From MGIIb-Q1 sp964342465 (GTDB lineage Archaea; Thermoplasmatota; Poseidoniia; Poseidoniales; Thalassarchaeaceae), in contig CAYFFQ010000001.1 in assembly GCA_964342465.1 (NCBI GenBank), positions 62,001-126,000 on the forward strand: 64,000 nucleotides of DNA. The letters run 5' to 3'. Each line of letters opens with the position of its first letter. The stretch's first letter is position 1. The notes beneath the pieces were generated by a model. It was not told where the DNA came from. It did no database searches and was given only the letters and a program-made list of their open reading frames with translations. Made by a program: the position numbers and the translations under genes. Shown here piece by piece: positions 55,135 through 63,800 of the stretch.

Positions 55135-56988
55135 ATGAGCACCAGCAGAGGAATGAGAAGTGGGTCGGCAATGGCACTTTGTCTTGTAGCGTTGATGATG
55201 GCGAGTGGACTCGCCACCGCCCAACCAGAAGATGTCGATGGGGCTCCTGTCACTCAGCCGGGGGAACATATCGATTACACGGCTGAGACCATTGAAATAG
55301 TCAACGATGTCGAGGCTGGTGAGATAAACCTGCTACTCGGTGAAGCGAAGATGCAGGTTGACTATGGAGACGGCAGAATTTCGCTGGAGACGACCCAGAA
55401 AAAGTACATGGGTATCGCAGATGTCTACGATGACAGAAGGGGATTCTCCCATCGTGTCGGCATCCCTACCTATTCCGTCTTCTATCAGCGGTTGGTAGGA
55501 GTGGGTGAATATGTCGATGCCAACGACAACGGTCTCTTTGATGTTCACGGCCCACGAGTGGCTGGAACCATCGAGGAGTTGGAAGAGAGCGAAGTGAGCC
55601 ATGAAGAGTTGTTGAAGTGGGTTGACTTCGCCGATGTCGAATGGCAGTTGACATCCTTTACTCAATCCGTAAATGGAAACGAGATTTCCATTGACTTCAT
55701 CCTCTCTGCCTCGGAGGTGCCTTATTCAACCGAGTCCGGCACTTTGATGGACGCATCAGTCGCTGCAATATCCTACATCTTCCATGTGACGACTGTCGAA
55801 GAGCAGATTGAGGTTGAGGCAGTTCCACATTACCGAGTCTTCGGGGATGGCGAGGCAGAGGTGGGGCAACAGATCGCTTCATCGAATTTGATTGCCGAGA
55901 CCGATGTCACAGGCGAGGTTCTGAACTCCACATGGAAGTACGATCAGGATATACGCGGATGGGATGTGGCGGTTGGCGCAGATGGTACGACTCGCAACGA
56001 CACTCGTCTGGTGGTATTGACCGAAGTGGCTTATGGGGCTCACATCGACGATACCGTGGCCGAATGGATGAAGGACCAGAACGGCGGAATGGTCGCTCCG
56101 ATGGCAGTAGCCGGCCACGCTCCACCACCACTGCCTCCGAATCACATGCCGGGGGTGCAGGGCATGGATTCGATGGGTCAGGATGGCGATGCACCACCAC
56201 CTATGGCGGCTCACGACGGTAGGGGTCACCCACTCGACTGTGGTCTTGCATACGTAGGCGACGCAGCCATGATGGCCAATTCTGGCCACACTGAGGCGAG
56301 GTCGTCAGAGATGGACGACGATGGTTCATCCGCAGGTGGCAGGGCAGACAACAACTCAACCTCAGGTGAGTCACCGAAATCCGAGGACGAAAAACGCCGT
56401 GATGCGGTGCATGAGAGAATGAAGCAATACCGCGACATCGCCTGTATGCAGAGAGGGCAAGTGATGGAGATGACCTCGGAGTCGAGGCCGGAAGTTATCC
56501 GCGCCGGCGCCATCCATTTTGATGACAACGGAGCCGACATCGGGCGACTTCGCTGGGTCTCCAACGCCACCGTCGATGGGGTGGAGACGGAAGTGCTCTT
56601 CCAGATTCACGGGGCTCGCCCCGTCATTCAACAGGATGTTGATGACCGCGACGGCCTCTGGGCCGGAGTGCGCATAGTCGGGGGCTACAACTATGTCATC
56701 GGCGACTCCGTCTATCATGACCCAGAGTTCTCAACCGATGTCCTGACCATCAACACCGAATCATTCGGAGAACCGTTCATCTACAGCGACGGCAACCTCG
56801 CACTCCTCATCCAGCGGCTCATCCGAATCCTGCCACTTGCACTCGGAATCGTGGTCATTTCACTCGTCGGAATCGTAGTAGTAAGCAACCGCAACCGCCG
56901 CAAACAGGCACCACTCCCATCCCCCCAGCAGTATGTTCCTGCCGGCGCATGGACGAGTGGTGACGACTGGTCGCAATATCAACCGTGA
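55135..56988 (+). CDS. Secreted protein with C-terminal membrane anchor, unknown function
   Basis: No family recognised. The ATG at 55135 (MSTSRGMRSGSAMALCLVALMM) gives a clear signal peptide ending ATAQ; the frame opens at 55123. Residues ~30-300 are mostly beta with one loop, DANDNGLFDVHG, resembling a dockerin/EF-type calcium loop. The middle (~315-430) is low complexity, His/Pro/Met-rich (HAPPPLPPNHMPGVQGM, then SSEMDDDGSSAGG), and may bind metal. A second folded part follows, then a helix (LALGIVVISLVGIVVVS), basic NRNRRK and a short cytosolic end. Probably a surface sensor or binding protein. Confidence 0.75.
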   Translation: MSTSRGMRSGSAMALCLVALMMASGLATAQPEDVDGAPVTQPGEHIDYTAETIEIVNDVEAGEINLLLGEAKMQVDYGDGRISLETTQKKYMGIADVYDDRRGFSHRVGIPTYSVFYQRLVGVGEYVDANDNGLFDVHGPRVAGTIEELEESEVSHEELLKWVDFADVEWQLTSFTQSVNGNEISIDFILSASEVPYSTESGTLMDASVAAISYIFHVTTVEEQIEVEAVPHYRVFGDGEAEVGQQIASSNLIAETDVTGEVLNSTWKYDQDIRGWDVAVGADGTTRNDTRLVVLTEVAYGAHIDDTVAEWMKDQNGGMVAPMAVAGHAPPPLPPNHMPGVQGMDSMGQDGDAPPPMAAHDGRGHPLDCGLAYVGDAAMMANSGHTEARSSEMDDDGSSAGGRADNNSTSGESPKSEDEKRRDAVHERMKQYRDIACMQRGQVMEMTSESRPEVIRAGAIHFDDNGADIGRLRWVSNATVDGVETEVLFQIHGARPVIQQDVDDRDGLWAGVRIVGGYNYVIGDSVYHDPEFSTDVLTINTESFGEPFIYSDGNLALLIQRLIRILPLALGIVVISLVGIVVVSNRNRRKQAPLPSPQQYVPAGAWTSGDDWSQYQP

Positions 56989-57172
56989 GGAGAGATGATG
57001 TCAATAATCGAACACGGTTCATTTCGATTGGCGGCTCTGCGCTTGGCTATCGATGAACAGCAGGAGAGGCCGAATTCATTTGGATTGGAGGCGTGGTTCC
57101 CCCTGCTCGCCATCCCATTGGAAACGGTTTCAGAGTTCTCCCTTACCTACTCTTCTGAAGTTGGTTGAGCGA

Positions 57173-57230
57173 CAGCCGAGAGACCCACGGTTCACATTGA
57201 GCAGCCGAGAGACCCACGGTTCACATTGGG
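57173..57230. repeat. 29-bp direct repeat, two copies
   Basis: CAGCCGAGAGACCCACGGTT occurs at 57173 and 57202, spacing 29 bp, in the 257-bp gap (56989-57245) between the secreted protein and the wHTH regulator. Nothing else is visible in the gap. Confidence 0.9.
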
Positions 57231-57245
57231 CATCGTAGTGGGTGA

Positions 57246-58643
57246 GTGAAGGTGGTTGAGGCAATCGAACCGCGAGGTGAAAAAGACGTCGTCTCATTCA
57301 TCAACCCCTTCCCCTCTCGCCGACTCAGTATGGGGGGTGGGCCGCGTATCACCAATCGCGAAAGGGTCCTTCTAGCCTTGGCCGATGCACCAGACTTTGA
57401 AGACCAGTACGAGTTGCCACGCCGTTTCTCACAGATAGGTCTCTCTCAAAGGTTGGGCATGGCTCAATCACATGTCTCACGCGCACTGGGCTCGCTACTC
57501 GCGGACGAACTTCTCGTTCAGAAACGCAAGAGAGTGGTTGGTGAGAGGAGGAGGGTGACCACCTACTCCTTGAGCGAGAAGGGTGTTGACAGGGTGTATG
57601 ACCTTTCACAGGAGATTGAGAACACAGATGTCCTCTCCACAGATGTTGATGGGACACTGCGGCATCTGCCATTACGGAAATTGGTCGACAGTTGGTCTCG
57701 GTCTGGCCACAAACAATACCCAGATGCCCTCTCGCTTGCTGATTTGTTGAAATCAGCCACGATGCATGACGGGCTGCCGATGTTGGAGGGGCCACCCGAG
57801 GCGGATGCGGTGGTCGACGAGGACATCTCCTCGGAAGCCATCGGCCTGCACCTTCAACTGGCCGAGTTGAGGAGGAGTCAGGGCGACCTCGAATCGGCAT
57901 TCGACCACTTGAAGAGGGCTGCGAACCTGCATTTCAAGAGAGGGGATACTGTCGGACAGGTTCGTTGCATCCTTGCGGCTGCCTCGCTCGGTGCGACTGT
58001 CGACAATCCTGAGAGCATGGTTGCAGTTGTTGCAGAAATAAAAGAGCCGACCGAGAGGATGGATGCTGCCTTGATGCTGCATGATGCGCTACTGCCTACA
58101 GCCCCAGAGATTGCTGCGGCTCTGATGGCGGAGAACATTCCTTCCGACCATCCTGAAGCGATGTTGAGGGCGACTGAGGCTTCTCTGAGAAGGGGTGGGG
58201 AAGTATCTCTTCACGATATACCTGAGTGGTTGCCGGGCGCACAGGGATTACGTCAGAATCTCTGGCGGGGGAGTCTACTACGCCTGAAGTGTCGCTTGGC
58301 GGCGCGTGATGGCAGAGGATGGCCTACTCCGACGGAGGTGACCACTACTCTCACCAATATCGGCCCCGACTCGCGCCACCCACACACACTCCTCTATGGA
58401 GAATTGGTCCTCGCTCATCTGAACAACCCGGTCATTTCAGATTTGGAGAGGCGAGATATGCTCAGCGTCGCCTGGGGTATGAGGCCACCGATGCCGACGG
58501 CAGGTCACATAGGATTCCAGTTGGTCCAACTTCTAGAGCCGGCTGAGTCGATGGTGATTCTCATTGAATTACAGCAGCGATTCAATTCCTCGGGTGACGC
58601 CGGTGGGGCTGCCGTCTGCGCACACCTTCTAGAAACAATCTGA
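57246..58643 (+). CDS. Winged-helix regulator with TPR-like C-terminal region
   Basis: 465 aa. Residues ~33-110 form a MarR/ArsR-like winged helix (TNRERVLLALADAP, then QIGLSQRLGMAQSHVSRALGSLLADELLVQ as recognition helix, and RRVTTYSLSEKG as wing). The remainder is all-helical with TPR-like units (LHLQLAELRRSQGDLESAFDHLKRAANLHFKRGDT). The start may be M29 (MGGGPRITNRE), since the upstream residues look unconserved. This architecture is common among euryarchaeal regulators, where the helical part binds partners. The target is unknown; it is directly upstream of metK, with the intervening structured region of 165 bp. Confidence 0.8.
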   Translation: MKVVEAIEPRGEKDVVSFINPFPSRRLSMGGGPRITNRERVLLALADAPDFEDQYELPRRFSQIGLSQRLGMAQSHVSRALGSLLADELLVQKRKRVVGERRRVTTYSLSEKGVDRVYDLSQEIENTDVLSTDVDGTLRHLPLRKLVDSWSRSGHKQYPDALSLADLLKSATMHDGLPMLEGPPEADAVVDEDISSEAIGLHLQLAELRRSQGDLESAFDHLKRAANLHFKRGDTVGQVRCILAAASLGATVDNPESMVAVVAEIKEPTERMDAALMLHDALLPTAPEIAAALMAENIPSDHPEAMLRATEASLRRGGEVSLHDIPEWLPGAQGLRQNLWRGSLLRLKCRLAARDGRGWPTPTEVTTTLTNIGPDSRHPHTLLYGELVLAHLNNPVISDLERRDMLSVAWGMRPPMPTAGHIGFQLVQLLEPAESMVILIELQQRFNSSGDAGGAAVCAHLLETI

Positions 58644-58679
58644 ATAGTGAATCACTCTCAGTGTGTAGCAGACGGAGTA

Positions 58680-58824
58680 GTAGGTCTATACCTCTCCCCA
58701 CTCGGGGAATAGTCCAAGACCTACCCTATCCTCCACTTTTCATTCATCTTTGATGTACTCAGGGGGCGTAGCGAACATATTTGAGGGGTCCTACGCCCGC
58801 CCAAGTCATGTTGGGTGGTGGGCG
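58680..58824 (+). promoter_or_regulatory. Structured region upstream of metK with competing helices; candidate cis-regulator or operator
   Basis: Helix 1: GTAGGTCT (58680-58687) with AGACCTAC (58717-58724), enclosing TCCCC/GGGGA (58695-58699/58704-58708). Helix A: GGGCGTAG (58764-58771) with CTACGCCC (58791-58798). Helix B: CGCCC (58794-58798) with GGGCG (58820-58824), plus CCCAA/TTGGG, placing the metK ATG (58808) in a 6-nt loop. A and B share CGCCC and exclude each other. Alternatively, ACATATTT (58775-58782) may be a TATA box for a leaderless message, in which case helix A is a DNA dyad around the TATA. Confidence 0.45.
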
Positions 58825-60052
58825 ACTGTTCACCTCTGAGTCGGTGACCGAGGGTCATCCCGACAAATTGTGCGATGCCATTTCCGATGCCATCGTGGAC
58901 GCCTGCCTTGAAAGGGATGGGCGGGCAAAAGTTGCAGTCGAGACTCTTGTCAAGACTGTAGATGGAATCGGCCACATCGTTCTGGCCGGAGAAGTTCGTA
59001 TGCGTGGGCCACATCCGGATTATGAACAGGTGGCTAGGAAGACGGCTGAAGCGATTGGATACGATGAAGCAAACATCGGCTTGGATGCCAGAACCGAGAC
59101 CACCTGCGAAGTCGTGATTCACATCAATGCTCAAGCCGAGGACATCGCTCTCGGTGTTGACAAGGATGGGGCAGGCGACCAAGGAATGATGTTCGGGTTC
59201 GCCTGCCGCGAGACAGAAGCCTACGAAGAACTCCGCGGCCGCTACTTCCCTCTCGCAGCAGCACTTTCACAGAGGATGACTCGACGCCTGAAGAACATCA
59301 GGAATTCGGACGAGACAGTGGGTGATTTCTCTTGGGTTAGGCCTGATGGAAAGAGTCAGGTGACCATCGAGTATGATGCAGAGGGGGGGGTGAAGAGGGT
59401 CCATACAGTCATCATCGCCATCCAACACGATGCAGAGTTGAAGGAGCGCTTCGGCGGAGACATCGCCGAAGAGCAGAAGTTCGTCAAGAAGGAGATCATC
59501 GAGCAGGTGATCCGCCACGCCATTCCCGCCGAATTGCTCGATGAGCAGACCCGAATAGTAGTCAATGGAACAGGACGTTTCTCCGACCCGGGGGGGCCTG
59601 CGGCTGATGCCGGCCTGACCGGACGGAAGGTGATTGTGGACACCTATGGCGGCATGGGTCGGCATGGTGGCGGTGCTTTTTCTGGAAAGGACCCGAGTAA
59701 GGTGGACCGCTCTGCGGCCTACGCAGCGCGTTGGGCTGCCAAACATGTTGTAGCCGCCGGCCTTGCAGATGTTTGTGAGATTCAACTCGCCTATGTCATC
59801 GGCAAGGCCGACCCGGTGAGCATCCGCGTCGAGACCGAGCAGACGAGCAGAATCCCCGAACATGAGTTGTGCGCCAAATTGTGTGAAGTGTTCGATTTCA
59901 CCCCTTCCGCCATCAGCGAGAGTCTCGGTCTGCTCGCCCCCATCTACCGCCCGACGGCATCCGGTGGCCACTTTGGCAGGAATCCGGGATTCGATGGCGA
60001 ATTCCCTTGGGAAAAACTCGACGAATCCATTCTCCAGCAACTCAAACAGTGA
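58808..60052 (+). CDS. metK: S-adenosylmethionine synthetase, bacterial type
   Basis: MetK makes SAM from methionine and ATP. The ATG at 58808 (MLGGGRLFTSESVTEGHPDK) gives 414 aa; the frame from the TTG at 58781 is not conserved. Family motifs are intact: GHPDKLCDAISDA, GAGDQGMMFGFAC, GTGRFSDPGGPAADAGLTG and the glycine loop GGMGRHGGGAFSGKD. This is the bacterial/eukaryotic MetK, not the unrelated archaeal MAT found in most euryarchaea, indicating replacement by horizontal transfer in an ancestor. No Shine-Dalgarno precedes the ATG, so the message is leaderless or controlled by the upstream structure. Confidence 0.96.
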   Translation: MLGGGRLFTSESVTEGHPDKLCDAISDAIVDACLERDGRAKVAVETLVKTVDGIGHIVLAGEVRMRGPHPDYEQVARKTAEAIGYDEANIGLDARTETTCEVVIHINAQAEDIALGVDKDGAGDQGMMFGFACRETEAYEELRGRYFPLAAALSQRMTRRLKNIRNSDETVGDFSWVRPDGKSQVTIEYDAEGGVKRVHTVIIAIQHDAELKERFGGDIAEEQKFVKKEIIEQVIRHAIPAELLDEQTRIVVNGTGRFSDPGGPAADAGLTGRKVIVDTYGGMGRHGGGAFSGKDPSKVDRSAAYAARWAAKHVVAAGLADVCEIQLAYVIGKADPVSIRVETEQTSRIPEHELCAKLCEVFDFTPSAISESLGLLAPIYRPTASGGHFGRNPGFDGEFPWEKLDESILQQLKQ

Positions 60053-60274
60053 GGATGTTCCTTATCGCCGCGACCTCTATCGCTGAACCATTGATGGTGC
60101 GCGACCAAACCGTCAGGAGTATGTGGCAGAACTGTGATGACCGGCAACCGGCATCAATTCCTCACTCCGACTCAATCACACCTCCATGGCGCTGAACCAA
60201 ACCGTTCCACTGCTCAATCCTCATCCCGCCGCCGTTATAGGTGGGGCGAATGTCGGCATAGCCGAGGCGAAGCC

Positions 60275-63200
60275 ATGCAGAGAAGATTCGGCCTGACCCT
60301 GACCGCAATGATGCTCATGGCACTGCTACTCCCCATGCACACAGGAGTTGTGTCAGCGAGTAGCGAAATCACTGTCACACTTTCATCATCGGATGAATAC
60401 CTTACACCCGGTACGGCGAGCAACGTCACCGTCACTGTCACCAATGAAAATGTGATGAACACCCGCTCGTTCAACCTATCACTGGATGCGACATTTTTAC
60501 CACCGGAATGGAATGTTTCTCTAGTTGATTCAGCACTGGGGCCGGTTTTTCCCACCCAATCGGACTCGACCACCATCGTCATCAGATTAGATGCTGCGGC
60601 TCAACTTTCTCAAAACGGACAGGTCGACCTGACGGTCTCTCGTTCGGATGATGCCAACATCTCGACCACCGTCACACTCTATCTCTCAGTCGCCCCCCTC
60701 CATCTTCCTGCACTCGACACTCAAGCGGTGGGTCAGAACGGTTTGATAGCCATCTCACCCAACCAGACAGTCGACCTAGATATCCCTGTAATCAACTCGG
60801 GGAATATCAATGACACCATCATTCTGCAGGTGGATGAGCAGACCGACCTAGCGGTATTCTGGGCGAATTGGAATAACAGCCAGAACAACGGGACGGGCAA
60901 CGGCACAGGCAACGGCACCGGCAACGGAACAGGCAACGGCACCGGAAACGGCACAGGCAACGGAACGGGCAACGGAACGGGCAACGGAACGGGCAACGGC
61001 ACCGGAAACGGCACAGGGAATGGGTCGAATGGAACCTCCATGAAGGGCAGCCCCGCGAGGGCGATACCTCCAGATTGGGAGGTTCGATGGCTCTCACCTG
61101 TCGCCTTGAATATGGCAGCGGGCGAAATCCGCAATCACACCTTACGAGTCACACCGCCGGCGGATGCCACCCCCGAATTCAGAGGTATCGTACTGTTCGC
61201 CGGCTCACTGGGGGGCAATTTCAGTGTACCATACACCATCGTCGTCGAGATAGAGGTTGTCAGTGATGTTCAGATTTCAGTTCTGCATGACGCCAACCGC
61301 ACCTACCTGCCAGCAGTCAGTGAAGAAGTCGAGGTGGAGTTCGTCAATAACGGAAACAACGCCACCTCCCTTCTCTATTCGGCCACCTCAGACTCAACCT
61401 GTTCAGCATTCTTCAATAGTGGCATCGGTGGTGAACTTCAGCCATTGGATAGCGAAACAGTCACATTGAACGTGACACCGGACTCGACATCGCATTGGAA
61501 TGACACCTGCACCATCTCCATCTCAGCCGAGGAGAGTGCCACGGGAGTGACGCACCAGAGTCAGTACACGATTCAGGTCGGTGTGGACTGGGGTTGGGAA
61601 TTGACGCCCCCTACATCCCCCGCCATATCTCCGGGGGATAGTCAGACCATTCAGGTGGGTGTGAGGAACATCGGAACCGAACTCGATGAGGTTTCACTGC
61701 AGATGAGTGGGCCAGCCGGCGTGACCATCACATCACCACCAGGCTGGGTATCGGTGGAGAGAGGTCTCTCAGAGATAGCGATGTTTCAGGTGATGGTCGA
61801 GGCTGATACAACTCTGGTAGGTGAACATAATCTCACTCTCGTCGCAGATGGAAAACATGGTGGCGAGAGGGCGGTCATATCCATCTTGGTGAACATCGGA
61901 GGGCGCACTTCCGTCGACCTGCAAGCCCCTCTTGGGGGCAACATCGTCGTCAACGCTGGCGCAGTCACGAACTTCTCTCTCATCGCTCACAACAGTGGTA
62001 CGGAGAATGTCACCATGCAATTGGATTGGGTGGGATTACCCTCTTCCCTCACCTTCACGACGATGCCCGAATCAATCACAGTAGAAGTGGGAGAGAGTGT
62101 CAACATCCCCCTCTCTCTCGCCGCTGCCTCATCCGCAACCGCTGGCTCCCATTCTCTCACGATAAATGCGTTGCTGGGCGGTTCCACGACAACCCTATCC
62201 TCGGTTGGTGTGGTGGTGGAGGTCACCCATTCTCCAAGTGTTAATCTGCTCTCTTCAGGTGATATACTCCCAGTCGGTCCACACGGAACAACTGAGATGC
62301 TCTTCGTGGTCAGCAACGATGGCAACGAAGCCGACCAGTTCACCTTTGAACTTGGGCCATCGAGCAGTGGTTTCGAAGTTTCAATATCTCCACTATTGAT
62401 GTCGCTTGATGCGGGTGAGCAGAGCCAAATGACATTGACGATGCGGCGGACGAGCGCTGTTGGTGACATACCGCTTTCACTGGTTGTCACCTCGGCTTTG
62501 GACCCATCAGTGAGTGATTCGTACTCCTTCACCGCCACTGAGGTGGAGATGGATGTGGAGATTTCATTGACCAGCGATTCCACTGAAATCGAGGCTGGTC
62601 AATCAGTGCCGGCGACCCTTTGGCTGACCAACAGCGGTAATGCTGTCCAGACGTTTCAGTTATCCCTAACCGGGCTTACATGCAGTGACGCCCCCTCGAC
62701 AGTGACCGCCTCACCGATGTCGAATGCGGAAGCCATCGAGATGAACTGCACCGCTCCAGCAACAAGCATCGCTGGCCCACTGTCCCTCCTCGCGAGTGCC
62801 ACTTCTCTTGCCGACCCGAGCGTCAATTCTTCTGCACTGCTCAATTTCACTCTCAACCCAAACCGAGTGAACGGCCAGCCACCTCTCACGGTGACAGTGG
62901 CTGGTTCTGATGTCAATCAATTACCGCATGAGGGCAGCCTCGTCCTCACTGTGGCGCTGGTCAACGGAGGCAACGAGAGGCTGACGGGGGTGTTGTCCGT
63001 GGTCGGTGAAGGTGCTGCTGACCTCTCCCCGGGGTGGACGGCTGTGGGAGGTTCATCCTCTCCAAACTACGACCTAGCACCAGGTGAGAGTGCAACATGG
63101 GAGATGACCTTGGTCTCCTCATATCTCACAAGTGGTGGGGAGATGGAGATGAGAGTTCAGGCGGCAGGCGCAGGCCATCAGATAATGTCCGACCCGTTCA

Positions 63201-63631
63201 CGGTCGATGTAGCGACTCCGACCATTCCTCCAAATGGAATTGACCTCGGTTTGATTGCGCTGGACAACCAGACCTCGGTGACTCTGCTCGCTATCGGCTG
63301 GCTCACCACCTTCCTTCTCATTGCGTTGGCCATCATGCGCCGTCGGTCAGGGCGAATGGATGCACATGTCCGTTCAACTTTCTTTGAGACGGAGGAGACG
63401 GCAGCCGAGGCCGCCTCTCCGGCTACTCCAGCGCTATCGGCATTGCCACTGCCGGCGGTTTCAGGTCCCTCTTTGGCGGGGGATGGCCTTGCGGAAGGAG
63501 AGGTCAGAATCGTCGATGGGCGGGTCACCTGCACCGGCTGCTCAGCGGCGCTGAAGATGCCCGAAGGCCGCACACCGCCCTTCAGGTTCAGTTGCCCGAA
63601 GTGCAAAGAATCCGTCCGAGTGGTCGAATAG
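60275..63631 (+). CDS. NEW3/CARDB-repeat surface protein with sequon array, membrane anchor and cytosolic zinc-ribbon-like end
   Basis: The ATG at 60275 (MQRRFGLTLTAMMLMALLLP) follows GAGGCG and starts a signal peptide; the frame from 60134 adds 47 unsupported residues. The mature part has repeated NEW3/CARDB-like modules (VDLDIPVINSGNINDT; VGVRNIGTELDEVSL; LFVVSNDGNEADQFTF; VALVNGGNERLTG). Residues ~205-248 are eleven NGTG tetrapeptides plus NGS, each an N-glycosylation sequon. A helix (TLLAIGWLTTFLLIALAI) at ~1010-1030 is followed by a cytosolic tail ending in a CxxC-CxxC zinc-ribbon-like element (VTCTGCSAALKMP...FSCPKCKE). Probably a glycosylated surface stalk. The stop is inside a 68-bp repeat. 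Confidence 0.85.
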   Translation: MQRRFGLTLTAMMLMALLLPMHTGVVSASSEITVTLSSSDEYLTPGTASNVTVTVTNENVMNTRSFNLSLDATFLPPEWNVSLVDSALGPVFPTQSDSTTIVIRLDAAAQLSQNGQVDLTVSRSDDANISTTVTLYLSVAPLHLPALDTQAVGQNGLIAISPNQTVDLDIPVINSGNINDTIILQVDEQTDLAVFWANWNNSQNNGTGNGTGNGTGNGTGNGTGNGTGNGTGNGTGNGTGNGTGNGTGNGSNGTSMKGSPARAIPPDWEVRWLSPVALNMAAGEIRNHTLRVTPPADATPEFRGIVLFAGSLGGNFSVPYTIVVEIEVVSDVQISVLHDANRTYLPAVSEEVEVEFVNNGNNATSLLYSATSDSTCSAFFNSGIGGELQPLDSETVTLNVTPDSTSHWNDTCTISISAEESATGVTHQSQYTIQVGVDWGWELTPPTSPAISPGDSQTIQVGVRNIGTELDEVSLQMSGPAGVTITSPPGWVSVERGLSEIAMFQVMVEADTTLVGEHNLTLVADGKHGGERAVISILVNIGGRTSVDLQAPLGGNIVVNAGAVTNFSLIAHNSGTENVTMQLDWVGLPSSLTFTTMPESITVEVGESVNIPLSLAAASSATAGSHSLTINALLGGSTTTLSSVGVVVEVTHSPSVNLLSSGDILPVGPHGTTEMLFVVSNDGNEADQFTFELGPSSSGFEVSISPLLMSLDAGEQSQMTLTMRRTSAVGDIPLSLVVTSALDPSVSDSYSFTATEVEMDVEISLTSDSTEIEAGQSVPATLWLTNSGNAVQTFQLSLTGLTCSDAPSTVTASPMSNAEAIEMNCTAPATSIAGPLSLLASATSLADPSVNSSALLNFTLNPNRVNGQPPLTVTVAGSDVNQLPHEGSLVLTVALVNGGNERLTGVLSVVGEGAADLSPGWTAVGGSSSPNYDLAPGESATWEMTLVSSYLTSGGEMEMRVQAAGAGHQIMSDPFTVDVATPTIPPNGIDLGLIALDNQTSVTLLAIGWLTTFLLIALAIMRRRSGRMDAHVRSTFFETEETAAEAASPATPALSALPLPAVSGPSLAGDGLAEGEVRIVDGRVTCTGCSAALKMPEGRTPPFRFSCPKCKESVRVVE
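60887..61018 (+). repeat. 12-bp in-gene repeat encoding (NGTG)11
   Basis: Eleven consecutive 12-bp units encode Asn-Gly-Thr-Gly with third-position variation (AACGGCACCGGA, AACGGAACGGGC and similar), followed by NGS. Synonymous variation indicates the peptide, not just the DNA, is maintained. Confidence 0.95.
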
Positions 63632-63800
63632 TCCGGCCGGTAGTCGTGAGAATCAGCCGAATTACAGAATCGCACAGCATCCTGCAAGTGGTCGAATAGT
63701 CCGGCCGGTAGTCTTGAGAATCAGCCGAATTGCAGAATCGCACAACATCCAGCAAGTGGTAGAATAGTCCGGCCGGTAGTCGTGAGTATTTGCCAAATTG
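63621..63800. repeat. 68-bp tandem array carrying the 3' end of the surface-protein gene
   Basis: TGGTCGAATAGTCCGGCCGG starts at 63621, 63689 and (as TGGTAGAATAG) 63757: period 68 bp, about 2.6 copies. The first copy contains the last codons VVE and the TAG stop of the gene ending at 63631. Confidence 0.93.

Noticed and set aside
58781..58807. TTG start nine codons upstream for MetK
   Set aside because: The residues are not conserved in MetK, and the ATG at 58808 begins the family sequence.
58680..58824. Known SAM riboswitch classes upstream of metK
   Set aside because: None of the conserved cores I know (S-box, SAM-II, SMK box, SAM-IV to VI) can be matched to this sequence; it is reported only as a structured candidate.
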